From Treponema berlinense (GTDB lineage: Bacteria; Spirochaetota; Spirochaetia; Treponematales; Treponemataceae), in the NCBI RefSeq assembly GCF_900167025.1, contig NZ_FUXC01000004.1, forward strand, positions 124,001-188,000: 64,000 nt of DNA. The letters are read 5' to 3'. The notes beneath the pieces were generated by a model that worked only from the letters and a program-made list of their open reading frames with translations, was not told the DNA's origin and made no database searches. Positions 43,992 through 51,889 of the stretch are shown here, piece by piece. How positions within the stretch are numbered: position 1 is the stretch's first letter; each line of letters opens with the position of its first letter. A program made the translations under genes and the position numbers.

Positions 43992-45245
43992 AGGATCTGT
44001 CAAAACCGCTTTTACTTCGCGAATTATATTGTCTTCGCTTTTTAAAACTTCAAATTCAATCTGACCGTTAAAGTCTATTTTCCGGCCTTTTTCCGGAAAG
44101 TCGCCCAAGGTTTCTGTAATCCAGCCACTGACAGTATTCGAGCTGAATTCATCTTCTTCTTTTATGCCAAAAAATTTAAGAAGCTTGTGCATTGAAGTCT
44201 CGCCGCTCACAATAAAACTTCCGTCGCCGCAAGGTTTTATATTTTCAACTTCAGAATCGTGCTCATCGTAAATTTCGCCGACAAGCTCCTCAAGAATATC
44301 TTCCATCGTAACAAGACCGAGTGTTCCGCCGTATTCGTCCAGAATTATCGTCATCTGAACCCTTTCTTTCTGCATCTTAAAAAGCAATTTTGAAATTTTA
44401 GTCTTGCCTGTCGAAAAGAACGGCTTTTTCATAATTTTTTCAAGCACGAATTCTGTTTTTTCAGTCTTAAAAAAATCTTTTTCGTGAACAAAACCGACAA
44501 CAGAATCAATTTCGCCGTCATAAACAGGAAGTCTGGAAAATCCGCATTCAACAAATTTGGCTTTAACCTCATCATAAGTTGAATTTTTCTCGACAGCGCA
44601 GATGTTCACACGAGGAATTATTATGTCCTCAACGTCCAAATCATCAAATTCAATTACTGAACGGATAAAATTTCTTTCGTGTTCTTTTAAAGTTCCGTCT
44701 TCCTCGGCCTCATCAACCATCGTTATAATTTCTTCTTCGGTGATTACATTTTTAGAGTCAAAGCGGAAAATTTTTTCAATCAGCTTTTTCCAGCCGGAAA
44801 AAACAACGTTCAACGGAGTAAAAACAAAAATCAAAACTGCAAGCACAGGATAAACGAACATTGCAAGTTTTTCAGCATAGGCTTTTCCAATGTATTTTGG
44901 AGTGATTTCGCCAAAAATCAAAACGACAACCGTTATTGCGGCGGTAGAAACCACAGAAGAATTTAAATGTGAATTTACAAGAAGAATTGCAAAAAAAAGC
45001 GTGCTTAAAGTTGAAGCGGAAATATTTACGATATTGTTTCCGATAAGAATTGTGCTTAAAAGCTTGTCGTAATTTTTCTCGGTAAGAGAAAGAACTTTTC
45101 CGGCAAGCCTGTTGCCGTTTAAAAAAAGTGATTTTAATTTAATTCTGCTGGCGCAAGTGTAGGCAGTTTCTGTCGCCGAAAAGAAAGCAGAAAAACCGAT
45201 TAGAACAATAATTGAAATAAATAAGGGTATGGACCCGTCAGGCAT
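43962..45245 (-). CDS. CorC/TlyC-type membrane protein (DUF21, two CBS, CorC domain)
   Basis: 427 residues. The N-terminal DUF21 region has about four helices (IPLFISIIVLIGFSAFFSATETAY first). A paired CBS module follows (IIIPRVNICAVEKNSTYDEVKA and ILDEYGGTLGLVTMEDILEELVGEIYDEH), and a C-terminal transporter-associated CorC_HlyC domain ends it (FIVSGETSMHKL). The family is linked to Mg/Co efflux; the old name haemolysin is not supported as a function. The ribosome site AGGAG is the end of a hairpin-chain element. Confidence 0.9.
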   Translation of the reverse strand: MPDGSIPLFISIIVLIGFSAFFSATETAYTCASRIKLKSLFLNGNRLAGKVLSLTEKNYDKLLSTILIGNNIVNISASTLSTLFFAILLVNSHLNSSVVSTAAITVVVLIFGEITPKYIGKAYAEKLAMFVYPVLAVLIFVFTPLNVVFSGWKKLIEKIFRFDSKNVITEEEIITMVDEAEEDGTLKEHERNFIRSVIEFDDLDVEDIIIPRVNICAVEKNSTYDEVKAKFVECGFSRLPVYDGEIDSVVGFVHEKDFFKTEKTEFVLEKIMKKPFFSTGKTKISKLLFKMQKERVQMTIILDEYGGTLGLVTMEDILEELVGEIYDEHDSEVENIKPCGDGSFIVSGETSMHKLLKFFGIKEEDEFSSNTVSGWITETLGDFPEKGRKIDFNGQIEFEVLKSEDNIIREVKAVLTDPLVKDSALPL

Positions 45246-45251
45246 AAAAAT

Positions 45252-45410
45252 CTCCTATAAAAAGTCAAGATTAAAACTTTAGTTTTAGGATTGACTTTTT
45301 AAGTTGTTTCGCAACGAAGTGAGAAACAACAGATGATAAAAAAGTTTGCAACGCAAACTTTTAAAGATAAAAACAGACGCCATTTTCGGCTGTTTTTACC
45401 TTACATCCTG
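45252..45410 (-). repeat. Hairpin-chain element, family C copy 2, in the CorC-type gene leader
   Basis: Same order of hairpins as the fabZ copy, with different arms in hairpin 3 (TTGTTTC with GAAACAA in place of TGCAATTTC with GAAATTGCA), so pairing is kept while sequence changes. It ends in ATAGGAG, the gene's ribosome site; the left copy of that sequence has decayed to CAGGATG. Confidence 0.8.
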
Positions 45411-45517
45411 AGAAAAAAAAGATATGGAAACATGCGTTTCCCAATTCAAAATATAACAAATTTTGAAAAATAATGACAAGGGGACTTAAAAAAATTCTCT
45501 GTTTTTACAAAAATCTC

Positions 45518-45546
45518 TTGACGCTCATTTTATTTTCATTTATTCT
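45518..45546 (+). promoter_or_regulatory. Promoter of the riboswitch-oadB transcript
   Basis: TTGACG (45518-45523), 17 bases, TATTCT (45541-45546), giving a start near 45553, right at the front of the riboswitch. Confidence 0.7.
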
Positions 45547-45549
45547 TCG

Positions 45550-45697
45550 GCTATAAGCGAAAGGGGAGTAGTTACTTCCTCAGAATCAACAACCGGCTTT
45601 TTTTAAAGTCTGGTTCTGTGGCTTCAATTTTGAAGAAACAAGACCTTTTGCCTGTTATTCCTTTTTTAGGAACAGCAGGCAAGAGGTCTTTTTTTGT
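45550..45697 (+). promoter_or_regulatory. Riboswitch with expression platform before oadB (yybP-ykoY/Mn-like; Na+ class possible)
   Basis: The leader has AAAGGGGAGTAG (45560-45571) and, 68 bases on, CAAGACCTTTT (45639-45649), the two strands expected for the yybP-ykoY aptamer. Between them are a CAGAA/TTCTG stem with inner CCGG and CTGG arms, and a small CTTC/GAAG hairpin. The second strand is also the left arm of a strong terminator (AGACCTTTTGCCTG with CAGGCAAGAGGTCT, then T run to 45696). Ligand binding should therefore free the gene to be read. An OadB-type Na+ pump subunit downstream leaves a Na+ riboswitch as an alternative. Confidence 0.62.
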
Positions 45698-45730
45698 TTA
45701 AATCCATTTTTTGACTTTGGAGGTGTCTTT

Positions 45731-46873
45731 ATGGAACAGGTTCTTCTTTACTTTACAGAAGGAATTCGCTCTCTCGGCTGGCAGGAAGCGGTCATGTACG
45801 CGGTCGGCGCGCTTTTAATCTGGCTTGCCGTGGCAAAAAACTACGAGCCGATGCTTCTTCTGCCGATTGGATTCGGGGCGATTTTAGTGAATCTTCCGTT
45901 AAATGTTGTCTGGGAACATGCCGGAACATCAGGCGCGCTCAAAATCCTATTTGAATGCGGAATTATGACAGAACTCTTCCCTCTCTTAATTTTTATCGGA
46001 GTCGGAGCGATGATTGACTTTAGGCCGCTTTTGCAAAGACCGTGGATGCTGATTTTTGGAATTGTCGCCCACTCAGGAATTTTCATTGCCGCTTTTATCG
46101 CATACAAATTTTTCGGATTTTCGATAAAAGAAGCCGCGAGCATCGGCGTTATCGGAGCGGCAGACGGCCCGACATCAATTTTTGTAACCTCAAGGTTCGC
46201 GCCAAACCTCATGGGTCCGATTACGGTTGTAGCCTATTCCTATATGTCGCTCGTTCCAATCATCATGCCGCCGGTAATAAAAATTTTAACGACAAAAAAA
46301 GAACGTCAGATTCATGTGGAAGCAAAAGATTCAAATGTGCCAAAATGGCTTATAATAGCATTCCCTGTAATTTTGACGGCGATTGTAGGAATTTTGGTTC
46401 CAGTCGCAGCTCCGCTGATTGGATTTTTAATGTTCGGAAATCTTATCCGTGAATGCGGAGTCCTCGAAAAACTTTCAAAAACCGCGCAGAACGAGCTTTC
46501 AAACATTGTGACAATCCTGCTCGGAATAAGCGTGGGCGCTTCAATGCGTGCGGAAAATTTTCTCCAGATCCAGACCGTTTTAATAATGTTCCTGGGACTT
46601 ATCGCGTTTATCGGAGACACAGCCTGCGGACTTCTTTTTGCAAAGTTATTAAATATTTTCCGTCCAAAAAGCAAAAAGCTCAACCCAATGCTCGGCGCAT
46701 GCGGAATTTCAGCCTTTCCAATGGCAAGCCGCGTAGTTCAGAAAATCGCGCTCGAAGACGACGACCAGAATTTTATCCTGATGCACGCCGTAAGCGCGAA
46801 TGTGTCCGGACAAATCGGCTCGGTAATAATCGGCGGAATAATACTTTCAGTAGTTCCGCTTCTTGCAGGGTAA
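45731..46873 (+). CDS. Na+-translocating decarboxylase beta-subunit homologue (OadB/GcdB family)
   Basis: 380 residues, about nine to eleven membrane helices. Family motifs: LFPLLIFIGVGAMIDFRPLL, the re-entrant region SIGVIGAADGPTSIFVTSRFAPNL with the Na+-site Asp, YSYMSLVPIIMPP, and AVSANVSGQIGSVIIGG near the end. Beta subunits couple biotin-dependent decarboxylation to Na+ export, but no alpha, gamma or biotin-carrier gene is nearby. It may therefore act as a solitary Na+ or metal transporter under the upstream riboswitch. TTGGAGG is the ribosome site. Confidence 0.9.
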   Translation: MEQVLLYFTEGIRSLGWQEAVMYAVGALLIWLAVAKNYEPMLLLPIGFGAILVNLPLNVVWEHAGTSGALKILFECGIMTELFPLLIFIGVGAMIDFRPLLQRPWMLIFGIVAHSGIFIAAFIAYKFFGFSIKEAASIGVIGAADGPTSIFVTSRFAPNLMGPITVVAYSYMSLVPIIMPPVIKILTTKKERQIHVEAKDSNVPKWLIIAFPVILTAIVGILVPVAAPLIGFLMFGNLIRECGVLEKLSKTAQNELSNIVTILLGISVGASMRAENFLQIQTVLIMFLGLIAFIGDTACGLLFAKLLNIFRPKSKKLNPMLGACGISAFPMASRVVQKIALEDDDQNFILMHAVSANVSGQIGSVIIGGIILSVVPLLAG

Positions 46874-46895
46874 AAGACCTTTTAATGATGAACGA

Positions 46896-46945
46896 TTAAA
46901 AAAAACTCCTTCGCCGAAAACAAAACCTTTTACAAGCGAAGGAGT
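46896..46945 (-). terminator. Minus-strand terminator containing a small gene's stop codon
   Basis: Perfect 10-bp stem ACTCCTTCGC (46904-46913) with GCGAAGGAGT (46936-46945) and, on the minus strand, an 8-base T run. The loop contains the stop codon of the 46930-47073 reading frame. Confidence 0.8.
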
Positions 46946-47073
46946 GAATTGCAAGTACATATGTCCTTCTTGTAAGAATCCACTCCAAAATCCACTTGAT
47001 TAGTCTCATCCGCATAACAGTAATATTTTCCTCCAAAATATTCATAGTCTGCTACCGAAATGAGTTCAGGCAC
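46930..47073 (-). CDS. Possible small protein or gene remnant, 47 residues
   Basis: Reading frame from GTG 47073 with protein-like composition: VPELISVADYEYFGGKYY at the start, CYADETNQVDFGVDSY in the middle and KKDICTCNSLLRL at the end. Its stop codon lies in the loop of a perfect terminator. A TGTTATAAC extended -10 box lies about 30 bases upstream on the minus strand. There is no clear ribosome site, so it may instead be the tail of a lost larger gene. No family recognised. The rest of 46874-47217 is AT-rich with a GTGCGTTTTACGCAC hairpin near 47140. Confidence 0.35.
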   Translation of the reverse strand: MPELISVADYEYFGGKYYCYADETNQVDFGVDSYKKDICTCNSLLRL

Positions 47074-47217
47074 ATAATAAAAAAAAACTTAAAAATTTGT
47101 TATAACACTATTTTACAGAGAACAAAGCGGGCGCGACAGTGCGTTTTACGCACCGAAATCTGCCGTAAGCTTTTGAAATGCGCCGGTCGCATAAAGACAA
47201 AAAAAATCAAGCGCAGT

Positions 47218-48450
47218 TCACACATACTCCGCAGGAAACGCAATCACGCCTTTTGCAACAGAACCCGGCTTTCCGCAGTTGCAGACAATGCACGGAGGCG
47301 CGATTTCCACATTCTTGATTCTGCCTGTAATAAAAAAATTCTTCGCATCGTCTGCTTTTGGAGTGGCGGTCTTTTTTATTTCAACCGGATAGACAGTGTT
47401 GTTCAAAAAAATAATAAGGTCGATTTCAATTTTATCCTTGTCCCTGTAAAAATAAAGCGGCGGCTCAATTCCAGCATTGCAGAATGATTTAAGTACTTCG
47501 CCAACAATATATGTTTCAAAAAACGCCCCCGACATGGCTCCAGAACGCAGCACTTCTGAATCCGTCCATCTTGTAAGATATGAGGCAAGTCCTGTATCGA
47601 CAAAGTAAAGCTTGGGAGTTTTTACAACCCGTTTTTCAACATTCACCGAAAACGGCGGAAGCAGGTAAACAAGTCCGGAAGTTACAAGAAGCGAAAGCCA
47701 TTTTTTCGCCGTAACCTCGCTTATTCCAACCTCGTTTGCAATGTCTCCGTAATTAACAAGTTGCGCAGTTCGCGCCGCGACAACCGCAATAAACTGGAGA
47801 AACTGCATCTCATCTGCAACCTGCGCCAGGCTCCGGATATCACGCTCGATGTAAGTTTTCAGATAGCTTGAGTAAAAATCGTTCGGCGAGACATTGCCCT
47901 TTGCAACTTCCGGATAGCCGCCTGTAAAAATTGAATTCCATGTTTCTGCGGCAGAAAGAGCCTTTCCAGAAAATTCGCTGTTTCTCTGCAAAATGTAGTC
48001 TTTTGACGGAATAAATGGCCGGTCAAAACTGTCGCCACGTTTTTCACGTGCGGAAAGCGGATAAAGCTGCACAATTCCTATTCTTCCAGAAAGGCTCTCT
48101 GTCGCTTTTTCCATAAGCCTGAACTGCTGGCTTCCTGTAAGATAATACATTCCGTTGTGCCGGTTCTTGTCAATTTCAATTTTTAGATAGCGAAACAGTT
48201 CTGGAACATACTGAACTTCATCAAACAAGAACGGGCTTGGATGAAAATCAATAAACGACTGCGGATCGTTTTTTGCGGACTGCTCTTCCATCGGGTCATC
48301 AAATGTAAGATAGCCAACAGATTTTTTGTCAGTTACGTTTTTCAAAAGAGTTGTCTTTCCGGTCTGCCTTGCGCCTGTAACAAGCACTGCCGGAAACGAC
48401 TGAGACATCCGTTCTATTGTTTTTTCTGCATGACGCTCTATAAAAGCCAT
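47218..48450 (-). CDS. AAA-family ATPase with DUF4143 domain
   Basis: 410 residues. Walker A is VLVTGARQTGKTTLL (about residues 22-36) and Walker B FLFDEVQYVPEL. GMYYLTGSQQF is the sensor region. A winged-helix-like stretch (YGDIANEVGISEVTAKKWLSLL) and the C-terminal DUF4143 nuclease-like fold (FFETYIVGEVLKS, EIDLIIFLNNTVYPVEIKKT) follow. Such ATPases occur in large families in gut bacteria and their function is unsettled. GGAAGA is the ribosome site. A perfect 19-bp inverted repeat stands just upstream and may be its operator. Confidence 0.87.
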   Translation of the reverse strand: MAFIERHAEKTIERMSQSFPAVLVTGARQTGKTTLLKNVTDKKSVGYLTFDDPMEEQSAKNDPQSFIDFHPSPFLFDEVQYVPELFRYLKIEIDKNRHNGMYYLTGSQQFRLMEKATESLSGRIGIVQLYPLSAREKRGDSFDRPFIPSKDYILQRNSEFSGKALSAAETWNSIFTGGYPEVAKGNVSPNDFYSSYLKTYIERDIRSLAQVADEMQFLQFIAVVAARTAQLVNYGDIANEVGISEVTAKKWLSLLVTSGLVYLLPPFSVNVEKRVVKTPKLYFVDTGLASYLTRWTDSEVLRSGAMSGAFFETYIVGEVLKSFCNAGIEPPLYFYRDKDKIEIDLIIFLNNTVYPVEIKKTATPKADDAKNFFITGRIKNVEIAPPCIVCNCGKPGSVAKGVIAFPAEYV

Positions 48451-48471
48451 ATTTTCTTCCAAAATCAAGTT

Positions 48472-48516
48472 TTTTGTGGGATAATCCAAACTGCTACTTT
48501 GGATTATCCCACAAAA
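48472..48516. promoter_or_regulatory. Perfect 19-bp inverted repeat before the DUF4143 ATPase
   Basis: TTTTGTGGGATAATCCAAA (48472-48490), 7 bases, then its exact complement (48498-48516), 21 bases before the ATPase start. Each arm contains TGGGATAAT, an extended -10 box, so the repeat may hold two opposed promoters and an autoregulatory site. Confidence 0.6.
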
Positions 48517-48573
48517 GAGAAAAAAAGACAAGAAACCCGTACTTTACACAAATGCTAAAAAAACTGCGGTCAG

Positions 48574-48612
48574 CAAAAAAAGTCCGCACTTCCAAACCGA
48601 AAATGTGGACTT
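48574..48612 (-). terminator. gdhA terminator
   Basis: Minus strand AAGTCC-A-CA pairs with TG-C-GGACTT and is followed by a T run. Confidence 0.75.
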
Positions 48613-48674
48613 AAAAGCGTGAACAAAATCACGCAAATTTTATTTTTTGTTTAGTTTTCTGCAAAAAACTTAAA

Positions 48675-50045
48675 TTAAACCAATCCCTGAGCATCCATTG
48701 CGCGGGCAACTTTGAGGAAGCCGTAGATGTTTGCGCCAGAAACGTAGTCTGTTGTCTTTGAAGGAGCATATTTTTTTGCAGTTTCGTAAGCGTTGTCGTG
48801 AATCTGTGTCATGATGTGCTTGAGTTTTGAATCTACTTCTTCGCGGGTCCATGAGAGGCGTTCTGAGTTCTGAGACATTTCAAGACCAGAAACTGCTACA
48901 CCGCCGGCGTTAGAAGCTTTTCCTGGAGCAAAGAGCACGTCATTTTTCTGCAAATATTCAATTGCGTCTGCACGGGTAGGCATATTTGCACCTTCAGCAA
49001 CGAGTTTTACGCCGTTAGCAACAAGTTTTTTAGCATCTTCCATGTAGATTTCATCCTGAGTTGCACAAGGGAATGCGCAGTCAGCCTTAACGCCCCAAGG
49101 TTTTTCTCCCTTGAAGAATTTTGCTTTTGGATATTTTGTAAGATAAGTGTCGATTTTCTTGTGCTCGCCGCGGAACTGCATAACAAATGCGAGTTTTTCA
49201 GCGTCGATTCCATCTTCATCAAGAATATAACCTGTTGAGTCAGAAAGAGTGATTACTTTTCCACCAAGCTGAGTAACTTTCTCGCAAGCGTACTGGGCAA
49301 CGTTTCCGTCTCCAGAAATAATGCATGTTTTTCCGTTAAAGTCAGTATTTACGGCCTTGAGCATGCATTCTGCAAAATAGATAAGTCCGTAACCAGTAGC
49401 CTCAGGACGAATCAAAGAACCGCCGAAGTCAAGACCTTTTCCTGTAAGAACGCCAGTAAACTGGTTTGTAATTCTCTTGTACTGTCCAAACATCCATGCA
49501 ACTTCGCGTCCGCCAACACCTTTATCTCCGGCAGGAACGTCTGTGTCAGCTCCAATATGGCGATAAAGCTCAGTCATGAATGACTGACAGAATCTCATTA
49601 CTTCTGCGTCAGATTTTCCGTGAGGATCAAAGTCAGCGCCGCCTTTTCCGCCGCCCATTGGAAGAGTTGTCAAAGAATTTTTAAGAACCTGCTCAAAACC
49701 CAAGAATTTAAGAACGTCCAAACTTACTTCTGGAGAAAAACGCAAGCCTCCTTTGTAAGGTCCGATTGCAGAGTTAAACTGAACACGGAATCCGCGGTTT
49801 ACATGAGGTTTTCCAGCATCGTCTGTCCAAGGAACACGGAACATAATGATTCTTTCCGGTTCAACAAATCTTTCAAGAACAGCAGTTTTTTCAATTCCAG
49901 GCATTGTGTCAACAACTGGAGAAAGAGTTTCGAGAACAAGGCCAGCAGCCTGAAGAAAGTGTTCCTGATCAGCATAGCGAACCTTAAGCTCGTCCCAAAC
50001 ACGTTTGCAGTAAGCATTTTTAACGTTAAATTCTTTAAGTGCCAT
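48675..50045 (-). CDS. gdhA: NADP-type glutamate dehydrogenase
   Basis: 456 residues, hexameric type. It makes glutamate from 2-oxoglutarate and ammonia with NADPH. Substrate loop GPYKGGLRFSPEVSLD; catalytic Lys in LPMGGGKGGADFDP; Asp in PAGDKGVGGREV; Rossmann loop CIISGDGNVAQYA. ATG 50045 (MALKEFNVKN) is chosen because AAAGGAG lies 7 bases upstream and the short in-frame extension lies in the leader. The leader of about 120 bases holds a strong attenuator hairpin, so transcription is probably controlled after initiation. Confidence 0.96.
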   Translation of the reverse strand: MALKEFNVKNAYCKRVWDELKVRYADQEHFLQAAGLVLETLSPVVDTMPGIEKTAVLERFVEPERIIMFRVPWTDDAGKPHVNRGFRVQFNSAIGPYKGGLRFSPEVSLDVLKFLGFEQVLKNSLTTLPMGGGKGGADFDPHGKSDAEVMRFCQSFMTELYRHIGADTDVPAGDKGVGGREVAWMFGQYKRITNQFTGVLTGKGLDFGGSLIRPEATGYGLIYFAECMLKAVNTDFNGKTCIISGDGNVAQYACEKVTQLGGKVITLSDSTGYILDEDGIDAEKLAFVMQFRGEHKKIDTYLTKYPKAKFFKGEKPWGVKADCAFPCATQDEIYMEDAKKLVANGVKLVAEGANMPTRADAIEYLQKNDVLFAPGKASNAGGVAVSGLEMSQNSERLSWTREEVDSKLKHIMTQIHDNAYETAKKYAPSKTTDYVSGANIYGFLKVARAMDAQGLV

Positions 50046-50081
50046 TTTTAACTCCTTTTTGATTAGCATTTAAAAGCAGGC

Positions 50082-50158
50082 AAAAAAATAAGACGCCATA
50101 AACAAAACTCCACGCATTGAATTTAAAGACAATGATAGCGTTTTATTTACAGCGTCTT
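50082..50158 (-). terminator. Attenuator hairpin in the gdhA leader
   Basis: Minus strand: AAGACGC (50152-50158) with GCGTCTT (50090-50096), extended by TAAA/TTTA and AAAAC/GTTTT pairs and capped by CATTG/CAATG, then a T run at 50082-50088. It lies between the gdhA promoter and gene, with the start codon 37 bases after the T run, so it should stop part of the transcripts. Confidence 0.7.
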
Positions 50159-50172
50159 TGCCGTATGAGATA

Positions 50173-50201
50173 AACATAAATTTTTTGTGCAAAATAGTCA
50201 A
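50173..50201 (-). promoter_or_regulatory. gdhA promoter
   Basis: Minus strand TTGACT (50196-50201), 17 bases, TATGTT (50173-50178); predicted start near 50166. Confidence 0.65.
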
Positions 50202-50263
50202 TAAACAACCCCAAAATTCATCAATTTTAACCTAGAAAAAAAATAGGAGCACACCGCAATCAC

Positions 50264-50349
50264 AAACCGGCTCTCCACGGTTTCGCTCCAGCTCCATCCG
50301 CCAAGGCGGACGCATTCGCGCCGTTCCGATCCGGGCTAAATTTTACGCT
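50264..50349 (+). repeat. GC-rich dispersed repeat E4
   Basis: CCGGCTCTCCACGG at the left, TCCGCCAAGGCGGA hairpin, and GTTCCGATCCGGGCTAAATTTTACGC at the right end in two overlapping parts; matches E3 and, in reverse, E5. Confidence 0.65.
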
Positions 50350-50374
50350 AAAAGACAAACTAATTCTCAAAATC

Positions 50375-50527
50375 TTACGCCGGATGCGGAGGGCTTTAGT
50401 TGTTGAAACGATTGTGCTTTTGCACAACCGTTTCAACAATGCAGCGTAAGCGGAACCCAGAGCAGCCGGTTGTTAAGTTAAGTTTTATTTTGTGCAAAAT
50501 TTAATTTTAAACAAAAAAATGCCGTCC
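50375..50527 (+). repeat. Dispersed element D, copy 2
   Basis: TTACGCCGGATGCGGAGGGC, then a hairpin TTGTTGAAACG...CGTTTCAACAA around TGTGC/GCACA, then GCGGAACCCAGAGCAGCCGG and finally TGCCGTCC, which here is also an arm of the downstream terminator. Confidence 0.78.
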
Positions 50528-50563
50528 AAAATTCAAAAAAATTCAGACGGCATTTATTTTTTG
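50512..50563. terminator. Bidirectional terminator after the CobW gene
   Basis: ATGCCGTC (50519-50526) pairs with GACGGCAT (50546-50553); T runs follow on both strands. Confidence 0.8.
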
Positions 50564-50582
50564 CTGTTTTTAGAAAAATCTG

Positions 50583-51782
50583 CTATTCAGCAAGGCACTT
50601 GTCCAAATCGGCAGAAATTGCCTTTTTGTCGAGGTTCTGTCCGATAATGCAGAGTTTTATCATTCTGTCGCCGACAGTTTCGTCCCATTCCTTTTGAATT
50701 TCCGGGTTCTGTGCAAGGATTTTTTTCTGCTCTTTTGCAGGAGCGGCGGCAATCCACTGTCCAGAATAGCCTGCCTGAATCTGTCTTCCGCTTGTTTCAA
50801 AAACCCAGGCCATTTCCGGTTCGTCTGCAAACCACATCAAGCCTTTGCAGCGGATAATATTTCTTGGCCATTTTGCCGCAAATTCATCAAGTTTCTGGCG
50901 GTCAAACGGCTTACGACGGAAGTAAATGAATGTTCCGATTCCGTATTCGTCTTCGTCTGCCCCGGAATCTCCCTCATGCTTGTGCTCGTGGTGATGATGC
51001 TCATGGCCATGTTCATGCTCGTGATGTTCGTGGTCATGGTCTTCGTCATGTTCGTGTTCATGCTCGTCTTCTTCAACTTCATCTTCTTCCAGATGTTTGC
51101 ACCAGCCGGCAGCGGCATAAACTGTTTCAAAATCGAATGAATGTGTCGAAAGAATTTCTGCAACATCAACCTTTCCATGGTCAGTTTCGATAATTTTTAC
51201 ACCAGGATGCAGAGTTTCAATAACCTTGCGGACTTTTTTAAACTCGTCCTCAGTAACAAGGTCTTTTTTGTTGATTACAAGAGTTGAACAGAATTCAATC
51301 TGCTGAACCAAAAGCGATTCGATGTCTTCTTCGCCCATGTCTTTTTTGTCGAGAAGTTTGTTTCCGCCGGCAAATTCATCAACCAGACGGGCAGCATCAA
51401 CAACTCCGACAACATTGTCCAAAACGCCGTTTTTTATAGTTTCGAGTTCCTGAGCAATCGGCATTGGCTCACAAACGCCAGAAGCCTCGATCATAACATA
51501 ATCGTATTTTCCAGATTTTATGAGATTTTCAATATTCTGCGAAAGCTGAGTTTTTAAGGTACAGCAGATACAGCCGTTCGTAAGAGGAACAATGTCCGAA
51601 GTGTCGGTGATTTTTGCTCCATCAGCAATCAATTTTGCATCAACATTTACTTCGCCAATATCATTTACAATTACCGCAACCTTATAACCTTTCTGATTAG
51701 AAAGAACCTGATTTAAAAGAGTCGTTTTTCCTGCACCAAGATAACCGCAAAGCAGTGTGATTGGTGTTTTTGCCTTAGCCAT
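50583..51782 (-). CDS. CobW/COG0523 GTPase with His-rich metal-binding loop
   Basis: 399 residues, a metallochaperone of the ZNG1/YeiR/YjiA group. Walker A is LLCGYLGAGKTTLL (residues about 9-22), the metal motif CxCC is in NGCICCTLK, Walker B is in DYVMIEASG, and the base motif is VINKKDLV. A run of about 40 residues dominated by His, Glu and Asp (about 230-270) should hold several Zn ions. The CobW C-terminal domain follows (GTFIYFRRKPFDRQKLDEF). GGAGG lies 6 bases before ATG 51782. It probably delivers Zn to target proteins; no Zur site was recognised. Confidence 0.92.
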   Translation of the reverse strand: MAKAKTPITLLCGYLGAGKTTLLNQVLSNQKGYKVAVIVNDIGEVNVDAKLIADGAKITDTSDIVPLTNGCICCTLKTQLSQNIENLIKSGKYDYVMIEASGVCEPMPIAQELETIKNGVLDNVVGVVDAARLVDEFAGGNKLLDKKDMGEEDIESLLVQQIEFCSTLVINKKDLVTEDEFKKVRKVIETLHPGVKIIETDHGKVDVAEILSTHSFDFETVYAAAGWCKHLEEDEVEEDEHEHEHDEDHDHEHHEHEHGHEHHHHEHKHEGDSGADEDEYGIGTFIYFRRKPFDRQKLDEFAAKWPRNIIRCKGLMWFADEPEMAWVFETSGRQIQAGYSGQWIAAAPAKEQKKILAQNPEIQKEWDETVGDRMIKLCIIGQNLDKKAISADLDKCLAE

Positions 51783-51876
51783 AATATCCTCCAAAAAAAA
51801 CTTCTTATTAAAAAATTCTCCTATTAAAGATAATAAATTTTTCGCGAAAAGACTATAATTTTTAAAAATTTGTAGA

Positions 51877-51882
51877 TAATAT
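51877..51882 (+). promoter_or_regulatory. -10 box of ybaK, leaderless
   Basis: TAATAT ends 7 bases before the ATG at 51890; no ribosome site and no good -35 box are seen. Confidence 0.4.
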
Positions 51883-51889
51883 AAAAATC

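Noticed and set aside
50075-50125. Possible 15-codon leader peptide in the gdhA leader
   Set aside because: No ribosome site and no run of Glu or Gln codons that would make sense for attenuation.
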